From NCBI GenBank assembly GCA_022606425.2, contig JAHDVF020000001.1, positions 1,364,001 to 1,428,000 of the forward strand: a stretch of DNA of 64,000 nt, read 5' to 3'. Every line of letters starts with the position of its first letter. Position 1 is the stretch's first letter. Positions 41,503-52,119 of this stretch are shown here, piece after piece. The stretch is from Lepidostoma basale (lineage: Eukaryota > Arthropoda > Insecta > Trichoptera > Lepidostomatidae). The notes under the pieces are model-generated. The model made no database searches. It saw only the letters and a list, made by a program, of their open reading frames with translations, and had not been told where the DNA came from. Both the position numbers and the translations under genes were made by a program.

Positions 41503-42287
41503 TATACTATACGAGTATAAATAAAAATGTAAATGTTCGTTTTTTCAAAATCTTAAATCTCCGAAAGTTATTCACTGATTGCTTTGAAATTTTGACATAA
41601 CGTTGTATTCGAATACGCACGTGTTTTTATGGGGCTGTGATAGGTGTTTTTATTTTGGATATTGCCTCTTTTGTTTTATTTTTTATTTATACAACAGGTC
41701 GTTTGATATACAATTTATTTTTTAGATATTATATATTGATTCTCGTGACATATATGATAGGTAGCCAATGTATCGCTATTTTATTCACGTGAATTCTATA
41801 CCAGACCAAATACAGTGGGACAATCACACTGCCATCGCCGGGAATCGAACCCGGGACCTTCGGTATGGAAGTCAGAGCTCTTACCACTCTGCCACGAAGG
41901 TCGTCTCGTCGTACTCTTCTCAGGAGTACCAGCCTGGAGGCTATTGCCGATGTTGATAATTTCTTTCGTGGATGCTAAGGATATTTTTGGATGGTGAGAA
42001 GACGGTTTCTTTTAGGATGTGGTGGGTTGGGTCCAACATTTGGACCTTACTATCCGGGTACGAAGGAATCTAGACAGGGGCCGGGGTCTTGAATGAATAT
42101 CAAGGGACGATGACTGGGAATGGTCTTGGGTGAGGGCCGGTTGGTCCTAGGTACAGAACCGAGTGGGACGAGAGTGTCCTTGGGTATGGGTCGATGGTCT
42201 TTAATGGGGACCATTTAACCACCATTTGGGACCATTTTCCTTTTAACCAGAGTGAGCCACAGCAACGCGTGGCCGGGTACAGTTAGT
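41503..42287 (+). mobile_element. possible non-autonomous Helitron, SINE inside
   Basis: The 3' end has hairpin GCCAC/GTGGC (gccacagcaacgcgtggc at about 42253) followed by cgggtacagTTAG and T, resembling a Helitron 3' hairpin and CTRR end (here TTAG). The upstream part (aaatctccgaaagttattca) is a familiar Helitron-like 5' region. No Rep/helicase coding. A SINE-1 interrupts it. Boundaries uncertain. Confidence 0.45.
41690..41908 (-). mobile_element. SINE-1 complete copy, tail B
   Basis: On the minus strand: head with A box (tggcagagtggtaag), B box (cgggttcgattcccg), body, then tail B (tcaaacgacctgttgtata). It is the clearest B-tailed full-length copy. Confidence 0.88.
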
Positions 42288-42665
42288 AAATAATAAAATA
42301 AATACCCGACCATCCTCTCATAAAAACGTTTCGGTTGATTAAACTTGTCTGGCCTGCTTTATGGGCTGATGTTGGTCGTAAATATGATTTTTATGGGTCC
42401 TATAACCAATATCCATTCAGGCTAAGGTGGATAAGAAATGCGTGTGTGCTTAAATTCTGTAAGATGCGAATCTGTGTGCAAAGGAAAAATGAAGAAATAA
42501 TATATTATTCTATCGATTAAATAATATCGCTAGAAATGGAATATCATATGATATTTAGACACGTTTGTCACAATACTTTCCGAAAAAGAAGTCAATAATC
42601 ATAATAAAATTTTGTTCATACCCGTTTATTTATTACTTTTAATTTATTTTTAGCATTTAGCTTTT

Positions 42666-42765
42666 TTATACAGCAAGGCGTTTGAACCCAATTACTATGC
42701 GCAATTTGTTTTAAACTTTTATATTGATTCTCATGACATGCGATAGGTAGTTAATATATCGGCAC
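42666..42765 (-). mobile_element. SINE-1 tail B fragment
   Basis: Inverted aaggcgtttgaacccaatta, then tcatgacatgcgataggtag and a break at 42765 into LINE-A sequence. Head missing. Confidence 0.65.
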
Positions 42766-43262
42766 ATCGTATCATCTACCCACGTCGATTTCTCCGACTC
42801 CTCACGTGGCCGACATTCTATATTTGATTTATTTGATCGTGCCACGTTTTCCTCGGTCTTCCTCTATTTCTAGTTCCATTTAACATATATCGTTGACGTA
42901 TACTTTTATACCATTCATACACTGTATTTGGTAACAAAATAACAACAAACCATCACGCCGTTTTCCCGTAGGGGCAGGCAGAGAGAATGGACCGCCACAC
43001 CACTCTATCCTGACACACCTCTCTAGATTCCTCCACATTCATAGAACGAGTCATACACGCACGTCGATTCTTACGACTTTTAACACGACACCAACCTTTA
43101 AAAATTAATTTGGTCATGCCATGTTTTCCTCGGTCTACTTCGACTCCATACTCCATTTACACCGTTAATGTATACTTTCTGAACCATTCTTTCTATGCGC
43201 TTCATATGTCCAAACCAGCGCCACACATACGTCTTGAGGACCTCATCAATTCCGCATTTATT
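42766..43262 (-). mobile_element. two LINE-A pieces in tandem
   Basis: 42766-42925 holds an inverted internal piece (cgtggccgacattctatatt, cacgttttcctcggtcttcc). 42938-43262 is another inverted copy beginning with an acaacaaacc tail: SACPYGKTA, RVVWRSIL, RRACMTRSMNVEESREVCQD, RKTWHDQI. The second is deleted inside its N-terminal part. Confidence 0.75.
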
Positions 43263-43267
43263 CTGCT

Positions 43268-43405
43268 CTGTATTTGGTCTGGTGTAGAATTTTCGTGACA
43301 ATAAAATGGCGATAGCTACCTATCACCTTTCATGAGAATCAATATAATAGCTAAAAACATATTGTATACAGTAATTGGGTTCAAACGACCTGTTGTATAC
43401 AACTC
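43268..43405 (+). mobile_element. SINE-1 body and tail B, head truncated
   Basis: Starts tttggtctggtgtagaattt, then aaaatggcgatagctaccta and aacatattgtatacagtaat with gggttcaaacgacctgttg. It abuts the 5' end of the inverted LINE-A copy. Confidence 0.8.
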
Positions 43406-43449
43406 TGTTTTGTGATATTGGGACATAGAAATGAATAAAAATTAAACTA

Positions 43450-43620
43450 GGTTAAATGTGGCCTGGAGACCCTTTCGATTTTTTTTGTAAGTAAGTTAAC
43501 GTAAGTCCCGCGTGGACGGGGGGCAGGCCTAGAGATTGTATGAGCGAAGCTGACGAAAGGGCGTCGCTGCGTCCTATACCAGCTTCGGGTAAGTGGTGGG
43601 GTAACCTTCTATGATGAATA
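43450..43620 (+). repeat. dispersed repeat R3, copy 1
   Basis: gtggcctggagacc, aacgtaagtcccgcgtggac, ggggcaggcctagagatt, gagcgaagctgacgaaaggg, cagcttcgggtaagtggtgg. The same order is inverted at 57375-57545. No coding pattern. Class unknown. Confidence 0.65.
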
Positions 43621-43659
43621 CAAAAAAAAATCATTCGAATATTATATACTGATATAAAA

Positions 43660-43990
43660 TATTTTGTTTTTGAATGTATACAAATACTGGATTTTACCCA
43701 TTGCGGGTTAATCATTTAAAGATTAATTGTATCTCAATAGAGACGAAGATGTAAATTGTTTTGGAAACAGAATATGATGGTCGAGGCTTTTACAGGACTT
43801 ATAACCTGTTATTGGTTGGGTTAAGCGATCGCTTTATGTAATACAACATACCCCATTCCGACCTTCTTACGACCACCACGTCTGACAACTTTTTTTATTG
43901 AGAAACACTTCGCATTTTTTTGTTCAATCTACACTAGCGCCATCTATTAAGATTAGATGTAAGCATTCAATATCTAACAATCAAGATACA
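43660..43990 (-). repeat. dispersed repeat R2, copy 2 (inverted)
   Basis: Inverse of 41040-41490: tttgaatgtatacaaa, tactggattttacccattgc, gagacgaagatgtaaattgt, taagcgatcgctttatg, acgaccaccacgtctgacaa, actagcgccatctattaaga. Some internal differences. Confidence 0.7.
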
Positions 43991-44089
43991 CGGAAGTTGC
44001 AATCTTAAGAAGTCAGATATTTCTTATGCAAAGTATGTAAAGCTTTACTTAAAGCATATACTATTGCTAGAGAAGCCAACATCATCCGC

Positions 44090-44345
44090 AGAGATCACAA
44101 AGATTCAGACGTTGATAGTAATCTAATCTCCCGTTGCTGTGAGAATCTGAGAGCTTCCGAGAGCCCCGCACAAGAGGGCCGTCATGTACCAGGTTCCCTC
44201 CCCCGCCCCATCGCCACCCCTCCCGCGTGGGTGTACCCGGCGTGGCCGCCCCGCTCGCGAGATGTCTGTACAGGAGAACGCCACTCACAGGTGGCCGTTC
44301 AATCGATAAACCGAGACGTGTCCTACATAATCCGCCGGCCAATTA
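44090..44345. other. GC-rich island, no gene called
   Basis: About 250 bp rich in C/G with CpGs (ccccgccccatcgccacccc, ggcgtggccgccccgctcgc). A minus-strand frame of 86 codons is open, but composition alone could explain it. It might be a host promoter or exon, or a LINE 5' end. No splice pair is convincing. Confidence 0.3.
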
Positions 44346-44499
44346 TTATTGTGACGTTCGCCTGATTTTTTCACCCCACTGAAAGGGCAGGGGTTTAAAT
44401 TTACGACCTTCACCCTTTAAGATTTTCGTTTATTTTCCTTTTTACATTATTACCACAAACTAACTAATTTGAAAAGGAAGAATGTTTGACGGATTATAA

Positions 44500-45115
44500 C
44501 ATAAATGCAAACGGTGAGAAATTAGAGTAAGTCACCTAATTTGTTTATCTAGGAAGCATGTTTACAAGAGATGGAAAATGGATATAGATATCGAAAGTAG
44601 GGTTGGAGCTGGAAATTAAAGACGACGAAGACTGACGAGCTTCGTGGCCGAGTGGTAAGTGCATTGACTGCCACCCCGTAGGTTCCGGGTTCGATTCCCG
44701 GCGAGGGCCGTGTGATTGTCACACTGTCTTTGGTCTGGTGTAGAATTCACGTGACAATAAAATGGCGTTAGATTAACTACCTATCACATGTCATGAGAAT
44801 CACTATGATAGCTATAATACCATTTTTATCGATTTGGCTCATGTTGTCATGATGTAAAGAGCGATTCAACAAAATTTAAAAAAAAAAAAAATGGTGCACT
44901 CAAAGTCATTACTGCAAATAGAAAAATATCGACTGAAGCAAATATGGCAGTGCACAATGGAGTTTTAGTGCCGAATCTTATGTATGGAACTGAAGTTTGT
45001 AGTTGGCAGAATGAGCATGAAAGTAGGACACGTGCCATAGAAATGAGGTCACTAAGAAGAATGTGCGGAAAAGCAATGTATGAATGATGAAATAAGAAAG
45101 GAATGTAAGGCGGAG
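44500..45115 (+). mobile_element. LINE-A copy split by SINE-1
   Basis: Left: aacggtgagaaattagagta, FVYLGSMFTRDGK-like, RVGAGN. Right (from 44892): GALKVITANRKISTEANMAV, VLVPNLMYGTEVCSWQNEHE, MRSLRRMCGKAMYE, then truncation near 45115. SINE-1 at 44634-44880 sits exactly within the GAGNK..NGAL block. Confidence 0.85.
44634..44880 (+). mobile_element. SINE-1 complete copy, tail A
   Basis: A box (tggccgagtggtaag), B box (gggttcgattcccggc), cactgtctttggtctggtg, gacaataaaatggcgtta, then tail A (tcgatttggctcatgttgtc, taaagagcgattcaac) and an A-run. The best plus-strand reference copy of the family. Confidence 0.92.
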
Positions 45116-45127
45116 GAATTATATATT

Positions 45128-45228
45128 TTTTTATGTTTTACCTGTTCTCAATAAGTAGATGTTTTAAACTATAATTGTTGTAATATTTTTTGAGAAAATA
45201 AACTGATTTGATTTGATAATATTACGAA
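45128..45228 (+). mobile_element. LINE-C 3' UTR fragment
   Basis: gttttacctgttctcaata, tttttgagaaaataaactga and a gattt tail match the ends at 16550-16625 and 61000-61090. No coding part remains. Confidence 0.65.
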
Positions 45229-45229
45229 T

Positions 45230-45890
45230 GTTTTCGTAGTTAGAAGTAAAAAGGTTTATGAGATATCATACATTCAAATATGAGCTGCACAATTTGAAAG
45301 TAATTTTTTGCACTGCTAATGTAGCTAACTGCACAACAGCGGTTAATCCTGCATTTATTTGTTCTATGCCAAGAACAGTATACTTTAAATATAATTTTCA
45401 TTTGAATTACATCTACAGTTTTTACGTCACTAGTTTATATAATTTTCTATTGAACTTATTTCCATGAATATCTAATTTCCTTTTAAAGAAAATTACCTGG
45501 TTTTTTTCGGAAGTTTCGTTTCGAACGAAGGCAAATCGTTCGTTAGAATTCGATTAAAGAAAAGTGTTTTTCAGAAAAGTAATATTAAAATACACCGTGT
45601 TTCCTAAAGGTCAGGGTTTTTGCGTACATCTTAATAATCTCATTCGGGCAAAGTGTTTCTTATTTAGCTGTTTCTTTTATGGTATTCAAAATATTGATTA
45701 AATAGATATTTATTTTATTATAACCTTTCAGTTAATTAGAAATCAAAGAGTCTCTTCATTTTCACATTTTTCTCTTCAACGATTCTTGTCATAAGGCCAG
45801 CCATTTTAAATTTAATTATCTCAATACTTTTCATTAGATAAATATTATTATATTAATCAGCGAAATGTTTGAGAATAAGAATAATAACTC
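45230..45890. other. unassigned AT-rich sequence
   Basis: No coding family, terminal repeat or repeat partner recognised. Confidence 0.35.
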
Positions 45891-45895
45891 TTTAA

Positions 45896-46105
45896 AGAAA
45901 TTTTGAAAAAATTGTATTTTCACAACACGTTTTGGCACTTTTCACAAACATGTTTCGTGACACAGAAGCCCTTTCTCGGTGTAGAAATTTGAACAATAAA
46001 TAAAATAATATATTTATATTGGGAAACGTTTCTGTGTCCCGAAACATGTCTGTGGAAAGTGAAATAAAAATGTTGTGAAAATACAATATTTTCAAAAAAT
46101 AGTTC
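45896..46105. mobile_element. foldback element, ~210 bp
   Basis: Left arm gtattttcacaacacg, acttttcacaaacatgtttc, tgacacagaa and right arm ttctgtgtcccgaaacatgt, gtggaaagtg, aatgttgtgaaaatacaata are inverted. Relatives: 15595-15790 and 47640-48020. Minus strand: CCGAGAAAGG, then CGAAACATGTT. Confidence 0.75.
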
Positions 46106-46252
46106 AAATGTGAATCCATAACACAATGTCATGACCAATATAGATGATAAGTAATTACTCTTGTTTAAAAATATTTATATCTATGCTTACATATATAAAT
46201 GTAAACCATTTTACTAATTCTTGAAATGTATTTTTATTACGTATATAAATGC

Positions 46253-46908
46253 CTCAATGAAGGGGTTTGGGGATGTCAGAGGTATGAAAAATACTAGTAT
46301 TTTTAATAATTTATTTTTGTAAAACCAACAACACAGAATTATAATATTATGTTTTTACTTGATTTGACCCAAATTTGAAAAAAAAGAAGATTATTGATGA
46401 AGTTACCGCCATATCTATTGGACCCTGTTCGATAATGCGGTGACCATTATAACTTCTTACAGGTTCATCTTAAATCATTCAAATAAAAAATGACATTACT
46501 TTAATAGTTAACCTAGTGCCTGATCAAAGCATTTCTTTTCTGTTGCATTTTTCCTTGAAAATCCGCAAGTAAACTATCAGAGGGCGGCATTTTTCATAAT
46601 TTTCAAAATAAAAAAAGCTTCGATCAGGCACTAGATTAACTATTAAAATAAATTATATTTTTTATTTGAATGATTTTAGATGAACCTGTAAGAAGTAATA
46701 ATAATGGTCACCGCAAAGCACCAATTTTGGAACAGGATTCAACAAATATGGCGATAACTTCATATACAATTTTTTTTTTGACCAAATCATGTTAAAACAT
46801 TGTATAATAATTTAATAATGTTGGGTTTATTAAATAAATTAAATTACTGACAGAATTTTTTTTAAATAGGTACTTGCTTTTTCATACCTCTGACTGCCCC
46901 TAACCCCT
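46253..46908. mobile_element. ~655-bp foldback element
   Basis: The two ends are inverted (aggggtttggggatgtcaga / tctgactgcccctaacccct) with arms of ~300 bp sharing taacttcttacaggttcatc, ggtgaccatt, ttaatagttaacctagtgcc. AATG(A) at both borders is a possible 4-5-bp TSD. No frame of note. Confidence 0.8.
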
Positions 46909-46909
46909 T

Positions 46910-47390
46910 AATGAAAATCATGTAAAATATAATTTAAAAGTCGGGATTGACGTGAGATCTATTTATAAATAGTCGTCTCGAGATTTATGTATAAATAGTC
47001 GTCTGAAAATTAACATGGCTTTTATGTCTATGTGAATAACCGTTTATTTTTTCATAGTGAATATTAATGTATGGCTGGAACTACAGTTGGCTAAATTTAT
47101 TCTATGCATTTTAAAATGCTTCCTGGCTGAACTAATCCAATGGAACCCGATGACCGCACTGGAGATCTTGCTCCGCTAACCCAATTCCAGCGATTCGACC
47201 CTGAATCTGATTCCAGCTTCATTCCAGAATAGAGCGGAATTTATATTTCGTTAAAATGTTGAAAATTACGCAAATAAAAGATCGTACGTTCCGCTTTCTT
47301 AACACTCGCTTTACGGTGCTGAATTCATCCTTTACCCTGTAGCCCTGGAGTATCTATGTACATAGTTAAGAATGTATGTTTTAACTTACC
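46910..47390. other. unassigned
   Basis: A tandem pair of gatntatntataaatagtcg near 46958-47000. Otherwise nothing recognised. Confidence 0.35.
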
Positions 47391-47394
47391 ATCA

Positions 47395-47640
47395 TACCGT
47401 CTCGCTGACGGGATAGGCAGAAATCTTTTCTGGCATACTCTCGTATCCTAAATATTTATACATCGTGTCATGCACACACGTCGATTTCTCCAACTACTCA
47501 CGTGACCGACATTCAATATTTGATTTATTAGATCGTGTCACATTTTCCTCGGTTTTCCTCTATTTCTAGTTCCGTTCACATCGTTAACACATACTTTTTG
47601 CCATTCTTTCTTCATTCATTCTTTCCATGTGTCCAAACCG
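47395..47640 (-). mobile_element. LINE-A degraded copy
   Basis: Inverted: aacttaccatcataccgtct, ctcacgtgaccgacattcaa, cacattttcctcggttttcc, ccatgtgtccaaaccg. The CMNVEE block is decayed. Ends at RWFGH against a foldback. Confidence 0.75.
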
Positions 47641-48020
47641 TTTAAACTATGTGACATGGAAGCCCTTTCTCAATGTAGAAATTTTAACAATAAATTAGAT
47701 TAAATATACGTACCACCTTCTCCAACTGATATTGTAGGGAAAAATAGAGGGATGCCGAGGGCCGGGTAGGAGACAAATGTCCTGGCTGCGAAACGTGAGG
47801 GAGTGGACCGGCATCCGAAGAGTGAAGGAGCTGTTCCGAGCGGCGCAGGACAGGGACAGGTTCGCCGAGGTGATCGCCAACATTAGAGGGACCCGACAAG
47901 GTCTTGAAGAAGAAGAAGAAATATACGTAAATTAAAATAAAAATAAAATTAATTTCATACAATTTCTACGCCAAGGAAAGGCTTCTGTATCCCGAAACAA
48001 GTTTGTGAAAAGTGTAAAAA
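47640..48020. mobile_element. foldback element split by a LINE
   Basis: Same family as 45896-46105: left ccctttctcaatgtagaaat, right ggcttctgtatcccgaaaca. The LINE at 47713-47918 lies between exact copies of AAATATACGTA (47702-47712 and 47919-47929). Confidence 0.75.
47713..47918 (+). mobile_element. LINE-B end with 11-bp TSD
   Basis: GKIEGCRGPGRRQMSWLRNV, REWTGIRRVKELFRAAQDRD, RFAEVIANIRG and a gaagaagaagaag tail, flanked by an exact 11-bp duplication. Frame intact for the surviving ~60 codons, so relatively young. Confidence 0.88.
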
Positions 48021-48289
48021 TGTGTTAAATTGATATTCAGCCACAGTATTTAGTGCTGCAATTAGCTATAAAATAACTTTATCAAGAATTGAACGTTGAA
48101 TAATATAAAAAAGGGGCAAGATGTTGCACGATTTGCCCCGCGCGACAATCACGACAGAAATGAACTTGCGTGTCACTGGTCATTAGATATCCTTCACCAT
48201 GCGGCGAGTATTAACCAACATTTTTATTCTATTATTTTGTTCTACTTTTCTGTCTTAACGTTTTGGTTGAAATCTACCTAGCAAACACG

Positions 48290-48545
48290 CCACACTGCTC
48301 TGTCTATTTTCTATAATCCTTCACATTTTATAATACATTACGAGTCGTGCACGTACGTTGATTTTTCTGACATCTAAAATGGCCGACTTTCAAATTTTGA
48401 TTGATGTGGTCTGGCCTTTTTTCTCCAGTCTTCGTCAATTTAGGATCAATTCAATTCTTTCACGAATACCATGGATTAGCATTTATTCTTCACTTATATA
48501 GTTCATGCGCCCTTATGTGTATCACTAACTTAGTGATCCTTAAAC
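48290..48545 (-). mobile_element. LINE-A, heavily decayed copy
   Basis: Only fragments align: cacactgctctgtc, cgtgcacgtacgttgatttt, ggccgactttcaaattt, gtcttcgtcaattt, and taacttagtgatcctt. Oldest-looking LINE-A copy here. Confidence 0.5.
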
Positions 48546-48636
48546 GATTCAATAGTGACAGGTAGGTGTAGTTCGTCCACCCCGATTCTATTATGTTGAG
48601 TTTAGCAAACCGTATTTTTCTGAAGCAAATATCATG

Positions 48637-49035
48637 AAAGACGAATGTGTGGAAACTCTGTGTATGATAGTGTCGAATGAAAATATAAGAAGTGAATGTG
48701 GTGCGAATGATGGTGTTATGAACAAAATAATGAAAGGATCATTAAGATGGTTTGGACATATGGAAAGAATGAATGAAGAAACAAGTAAAAAAATTATGTG
48801 TTAACGACGTAAATGGAACCAGAAATAGAGGAAAACCGAGGAAAACGTGGCACGATCAAATAAATCAAACATTAAATCTCGGCCATGTGAAGAATCAGAG
48901 AAATCGACATGCGTGCATGATTCGGTGTATGAATGTTGAGGAAGCGAGAGAAATATGTCAGGAAAGAAAAGTGTGGCAGTTCATTCTTTCTGCCTACCCC
49001 TTCGGGGAGACGGTGTGATGGTTAGTTAGTTAGTT
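48637..49035 (+). mobile_element. LINE-A 5'-truncated copy
   Basis: ENIRSECGANDGVMNKIMKG, LRWFGHMERMNEE, then (frameshift at 48785) KLCVNDVNGTRNRGKPRKTW, RHACMIRCMNVEEAREICQE, FILSAYPFGETV, TGA and ttagttagttag. Close to the 36982-37691 sequence. Confidence 0.88.
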
Positions 49036-49920
49036 TTTTTAGGAAAGTAATTTATAGTATACTTTGAAAATGAGAAAAATAACGTTGTACATAATCCACA
49101 AAATATTAACAATCAAGACATGTTTCGGAGGATACCTCCATCTACAGATGTAAAATTATATAATAAAAACTAAACAAGGAAAGACTAATAAAAAACGCAT
49201 TTAAAAAATCGATACAATACAAAAGAACAATATATATTTAAATTTATAAAAATATCCTGGACTAATTACTTTAAGTACTAAATAATATTTTTATCAGTAA
49301 GAACTAATAAATAATATTAAACAATAATAGTACATAATAATAAAATTATAATATAAAAAATATACATAAAATTGTAATTCGGAAAATAACATACATTTAA
49401 AAAGACATATTTTACATATATATTAATAAAGTATTAATTTGGACGTAGTATTTATGAAGAAAGGAGTAAAAGCAGGAATCTTATTATTCATTATGTTTTC
49501 ACACAATTTCACCAATTTGAGGATTACTAAAATTTCTAGTTTGTTTAATTTATTGCTATTGTTAATTATGTGTAGAAATAATGTGTCATGTCTGTCAAAA
49601 CTATCGGTCGGCCAAATTCAATACAACGGTTTGCCATCTCATAAAAAAATAGCATGTTTTGTGTAAACTCATTTGTATTCGTTGATAAGAGATTAAAATG
49701 TTCGTCTTGTTTTGCGTATGTAAAAGCTTCACAATCCTTACATTTAATTTTGTAAACACCACTTTTTTACCAAATATCTGTTTTTTGTTTGGAATTTAAA
49801 ATGAGTTGGCTAAGTTTTTTTTATGTGTAAAAGACTGGTTTGATGTGAAGAGGAAGTGATTTTTTGATTTTGTGGATTTGTTATCAATGTAAAAGCAAAC
49901 ATTTTATCTTATAAATCGTT
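49036..49920. other. unassigned, with one hammerhead-like motif
   Basis: Near 49118-49150 the minus strand reads CTGTAGAT, stem GGAGG/CCTCC with loop TAT, then GAAACATGTC. The rest is very AT-rich with no gene. A 75-codon frame at 49439-49666 shows no family. Confidence 0.4.
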
Positions 49921-49924
49921 CTTA

Positions 49925-50450
49925 ACTCACTAACCATCATGCCCGGGAGGTAGATATCACCATACTGTTATATTCTGACAAAAAAACTCGCTCCTTTTCT
50001 ATATTCATACACCGTGAGACGCACGCTAGTAGATTTTTCCGACTTCGAACATTTAGTAATTGATTAATCTGGTCATGTTTTCATTCATCTTTTTAACCAT
50101 GTTTCCCTCATCCATTCGTTCCACATGTCCACACATCCTAATGACCCGTTCTTAATTGTATTTAGGACGCATTAATCTACCTTACTTGCCTTTCTTACTT
50201 CTTCGTTCGGTATTCTATTATACATTGTTTTTCTGCACATAAGAAAGAAGATTTAACGATCTCATGTATCCTACTTTCGTCCTTCTTTTGACTCCAAGCT
50301 CTACTTCCATACATAAGAGTTGACTCTAAAGCTCCATTATGCGCTGTCAAATTTGCTTCAGTCGACATATTTCTATTTGCAGTGATGATTTTGAGTGAAC
50401 CGTTTATTTTGTTTCCAGCACCAACCCTTCTTTCGATGTCTCGTAGTTTA
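49925..50450 (-). mobile_element. LINE-A long but decayed copy
   Basis: Inverted: cactaaccatcatgcccg, cgcacgctagtagatttttc, ctggtcatgttttc, tcgttcggtattctattata, ccaagctctacttccataca, ttcagtcgacatatttctat, ccagcaccaacccttctttc. Covers the GAGNKVNG block to the 3' end with many indels. Confidence 0.75.
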
Positions 50451-50459
50451 TATATATAT

Positions 50460-51050
50460 ATAAAAAAAGAAAGTCTTAAATGTTAATTAAATTCATGAAA
50501 TATCGAAAAGTGTTATTTTCCTGTTGGTTGCTTAAATTAACTAGTTTCTCACCCAACAATCACTGTTTTAAGGTCTTTTAATCCAACCAGATTTCTTTTA
50601 TGAGTGTCTCCTTTCCCCGGATAACTTCTTTGTTGGAAATTCTTTCTGCTAAAGGAGATTAATTTTCTAAGAATATTTTCAATCTAACTTTTACCGCTAC
50701 ACACGAGCGGGGAGTATGCGCATACAGCATGCCACACAAGACTTAGCAAACTCCTACTATTAGACCCGACTTCATATTGTGCCTTCACTCAATTTGTGAA
50801 CAAACTATAAAACCTAGGCATTAATAAAAAAAAACTCAATTTTATGCAATCGTAAAATCTACGTATAATTAAAAAAGAAATTAGTATGTTCATATGTAAC
50901 TAAAATCAGTCGAAAATCAAATGCGCGCGCAACGCAGGACAAACGTATATAATATAATGGCGACCGATGGGATACTTCACATATGTGATTTACCGACAGC
51001 GCGCATGTAAACCGTCATTATGACGAAGTAAAACACATTTAAATTATTAT
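50460..51050. other. unassigned
   Basis: No gene or repeat recognised. Confidence 0.35.
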
Positions 51051-51057
51051 CTTTACA

Positions 51058-51282
51058 AACAAACAAACCATCACGCCGTTTCCCCGCAGGGGTAGGCAGG
51101 GCTGCTCTATCCTGACATACCTCTCTAGCTTCCTCTACATTCATACATCGAGTCATACACGCACGTCGATTCATCCGGCTTCTGACATGACCAACCTTTA
51201 ACATTTGATTAATTTGGTCATGCCATGTTTTCCTCGGTCTACCTCGACTACTTACTCCACTTACATCGTTAACGTATACTTT
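51058..51282 (-). mobile_element. LINE-A short copy, (GTTT)n tail, 8-bp TSD
   Basis: Inverted: aacaaacaaaccatcacg, ccccgcaggggtaggcag, acgcacgtcgattcat, tgccatgttttcctcggtct. TCTTTACA occurs at 51050-51057 and 51283-51290, a possible 8-bp duplication. Tail is GTTT repeats instead of TTAG. Confidence 0.82.
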
Positions 51283-51283
51283 T

Positions 51284-51430
51284 CTTTACAGATTTCTGTA
51301 AAGAATAGATGTAGGTATACTATAGTAATTTGTGGTTCCAATTTTTTTCAATAGATGTCACTACGAGTACTGCAAAGTCGCAAAACGATATATCACGGTT
51401 ACCGATGTTAACGGTTAGGAAATCTTCAAC
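51284..51430. repeat. dispersed repeat R4, copy 1
   Basis: ctttacagatttctgtaaag, atttgtggttccaat, cgcaaaacgatatatcacgg, ttaccgatgttaacggttag. Inverted copy at 63800-63985. Begins with a small palindrome (tttacaga/tctgtaaa). Confidence 0.7.
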
Positions 51431-51939
51431 GTGATATGACGGTTACCGATGCGAATAGGTATTACTTCTGAAGGTATTGAAAAATGTATCCGTGGATCTG
51501 ACGTAAGGTACTATCAATCATGTAATTAATTTGGTTATTGTATACGTAGTCGAATAATTTTATTTGAAAAATTATAATATGTATTTATAATAAATCGATT
51601 GATGGGTTAATTTTATGCTTATGCAAAAACATTAATTTTGAATTACGTCTAGAATTAATGATCACATCATCAACAAATGAAGTGTTATGGACTTTTTTTA
51701 TGAAAAGTTATTATATATTTGCTTCGTAGTATTGTTTCCTTCGTACAGATACGAGTATTTTATATTATACTCGTATATAAACACGATTAAAACTGTACGT
51801 ACCTACTTATAAAATTTAAAATTAACTATTCCTTAATCTGTGTTTAAATATTTCACACAAAAACAAATTAGATAAGACAACCCCGTTCCTAAATTAAAAC
51901 AATATTTGGACAAGTACACTACAAGTGAGATGCTATCAT

Positions 51940-52060
51940 TATCATCACCAACAGCCATTAGTTGTCCAGTGTTGAACATAGGTCCCCTTTCTCGACCTCC
52001 ACAATACACTTTCCCTCGCCACTCTGCGCCATTGACCTCATGCCACTTTTTTGATGTCAT
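51940..52060 (-). mobile_element. LINE-F 3' end fragment
   Basis: The minus strand reads KKWHEVNGAEWRGKVYCGGR, then a GPMFNTGQ-like end and tgatgataatgatag tail. Similar end at 59345-59470. Confidence 0.6.
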
Positions 52061-52119
52061 CAGAACGTCTTGCCTTTGGTCTGTCCGGGTTTCTGTGGCC
52101 GGTTCTCGATCACCACTGA

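Noticed and set aside
44082..44342. 86-codon minus-strand frame in a GC-rich island
   Set aside because: High GC lowers stop frequency. There is no domain, no splice support and no homologous copy.
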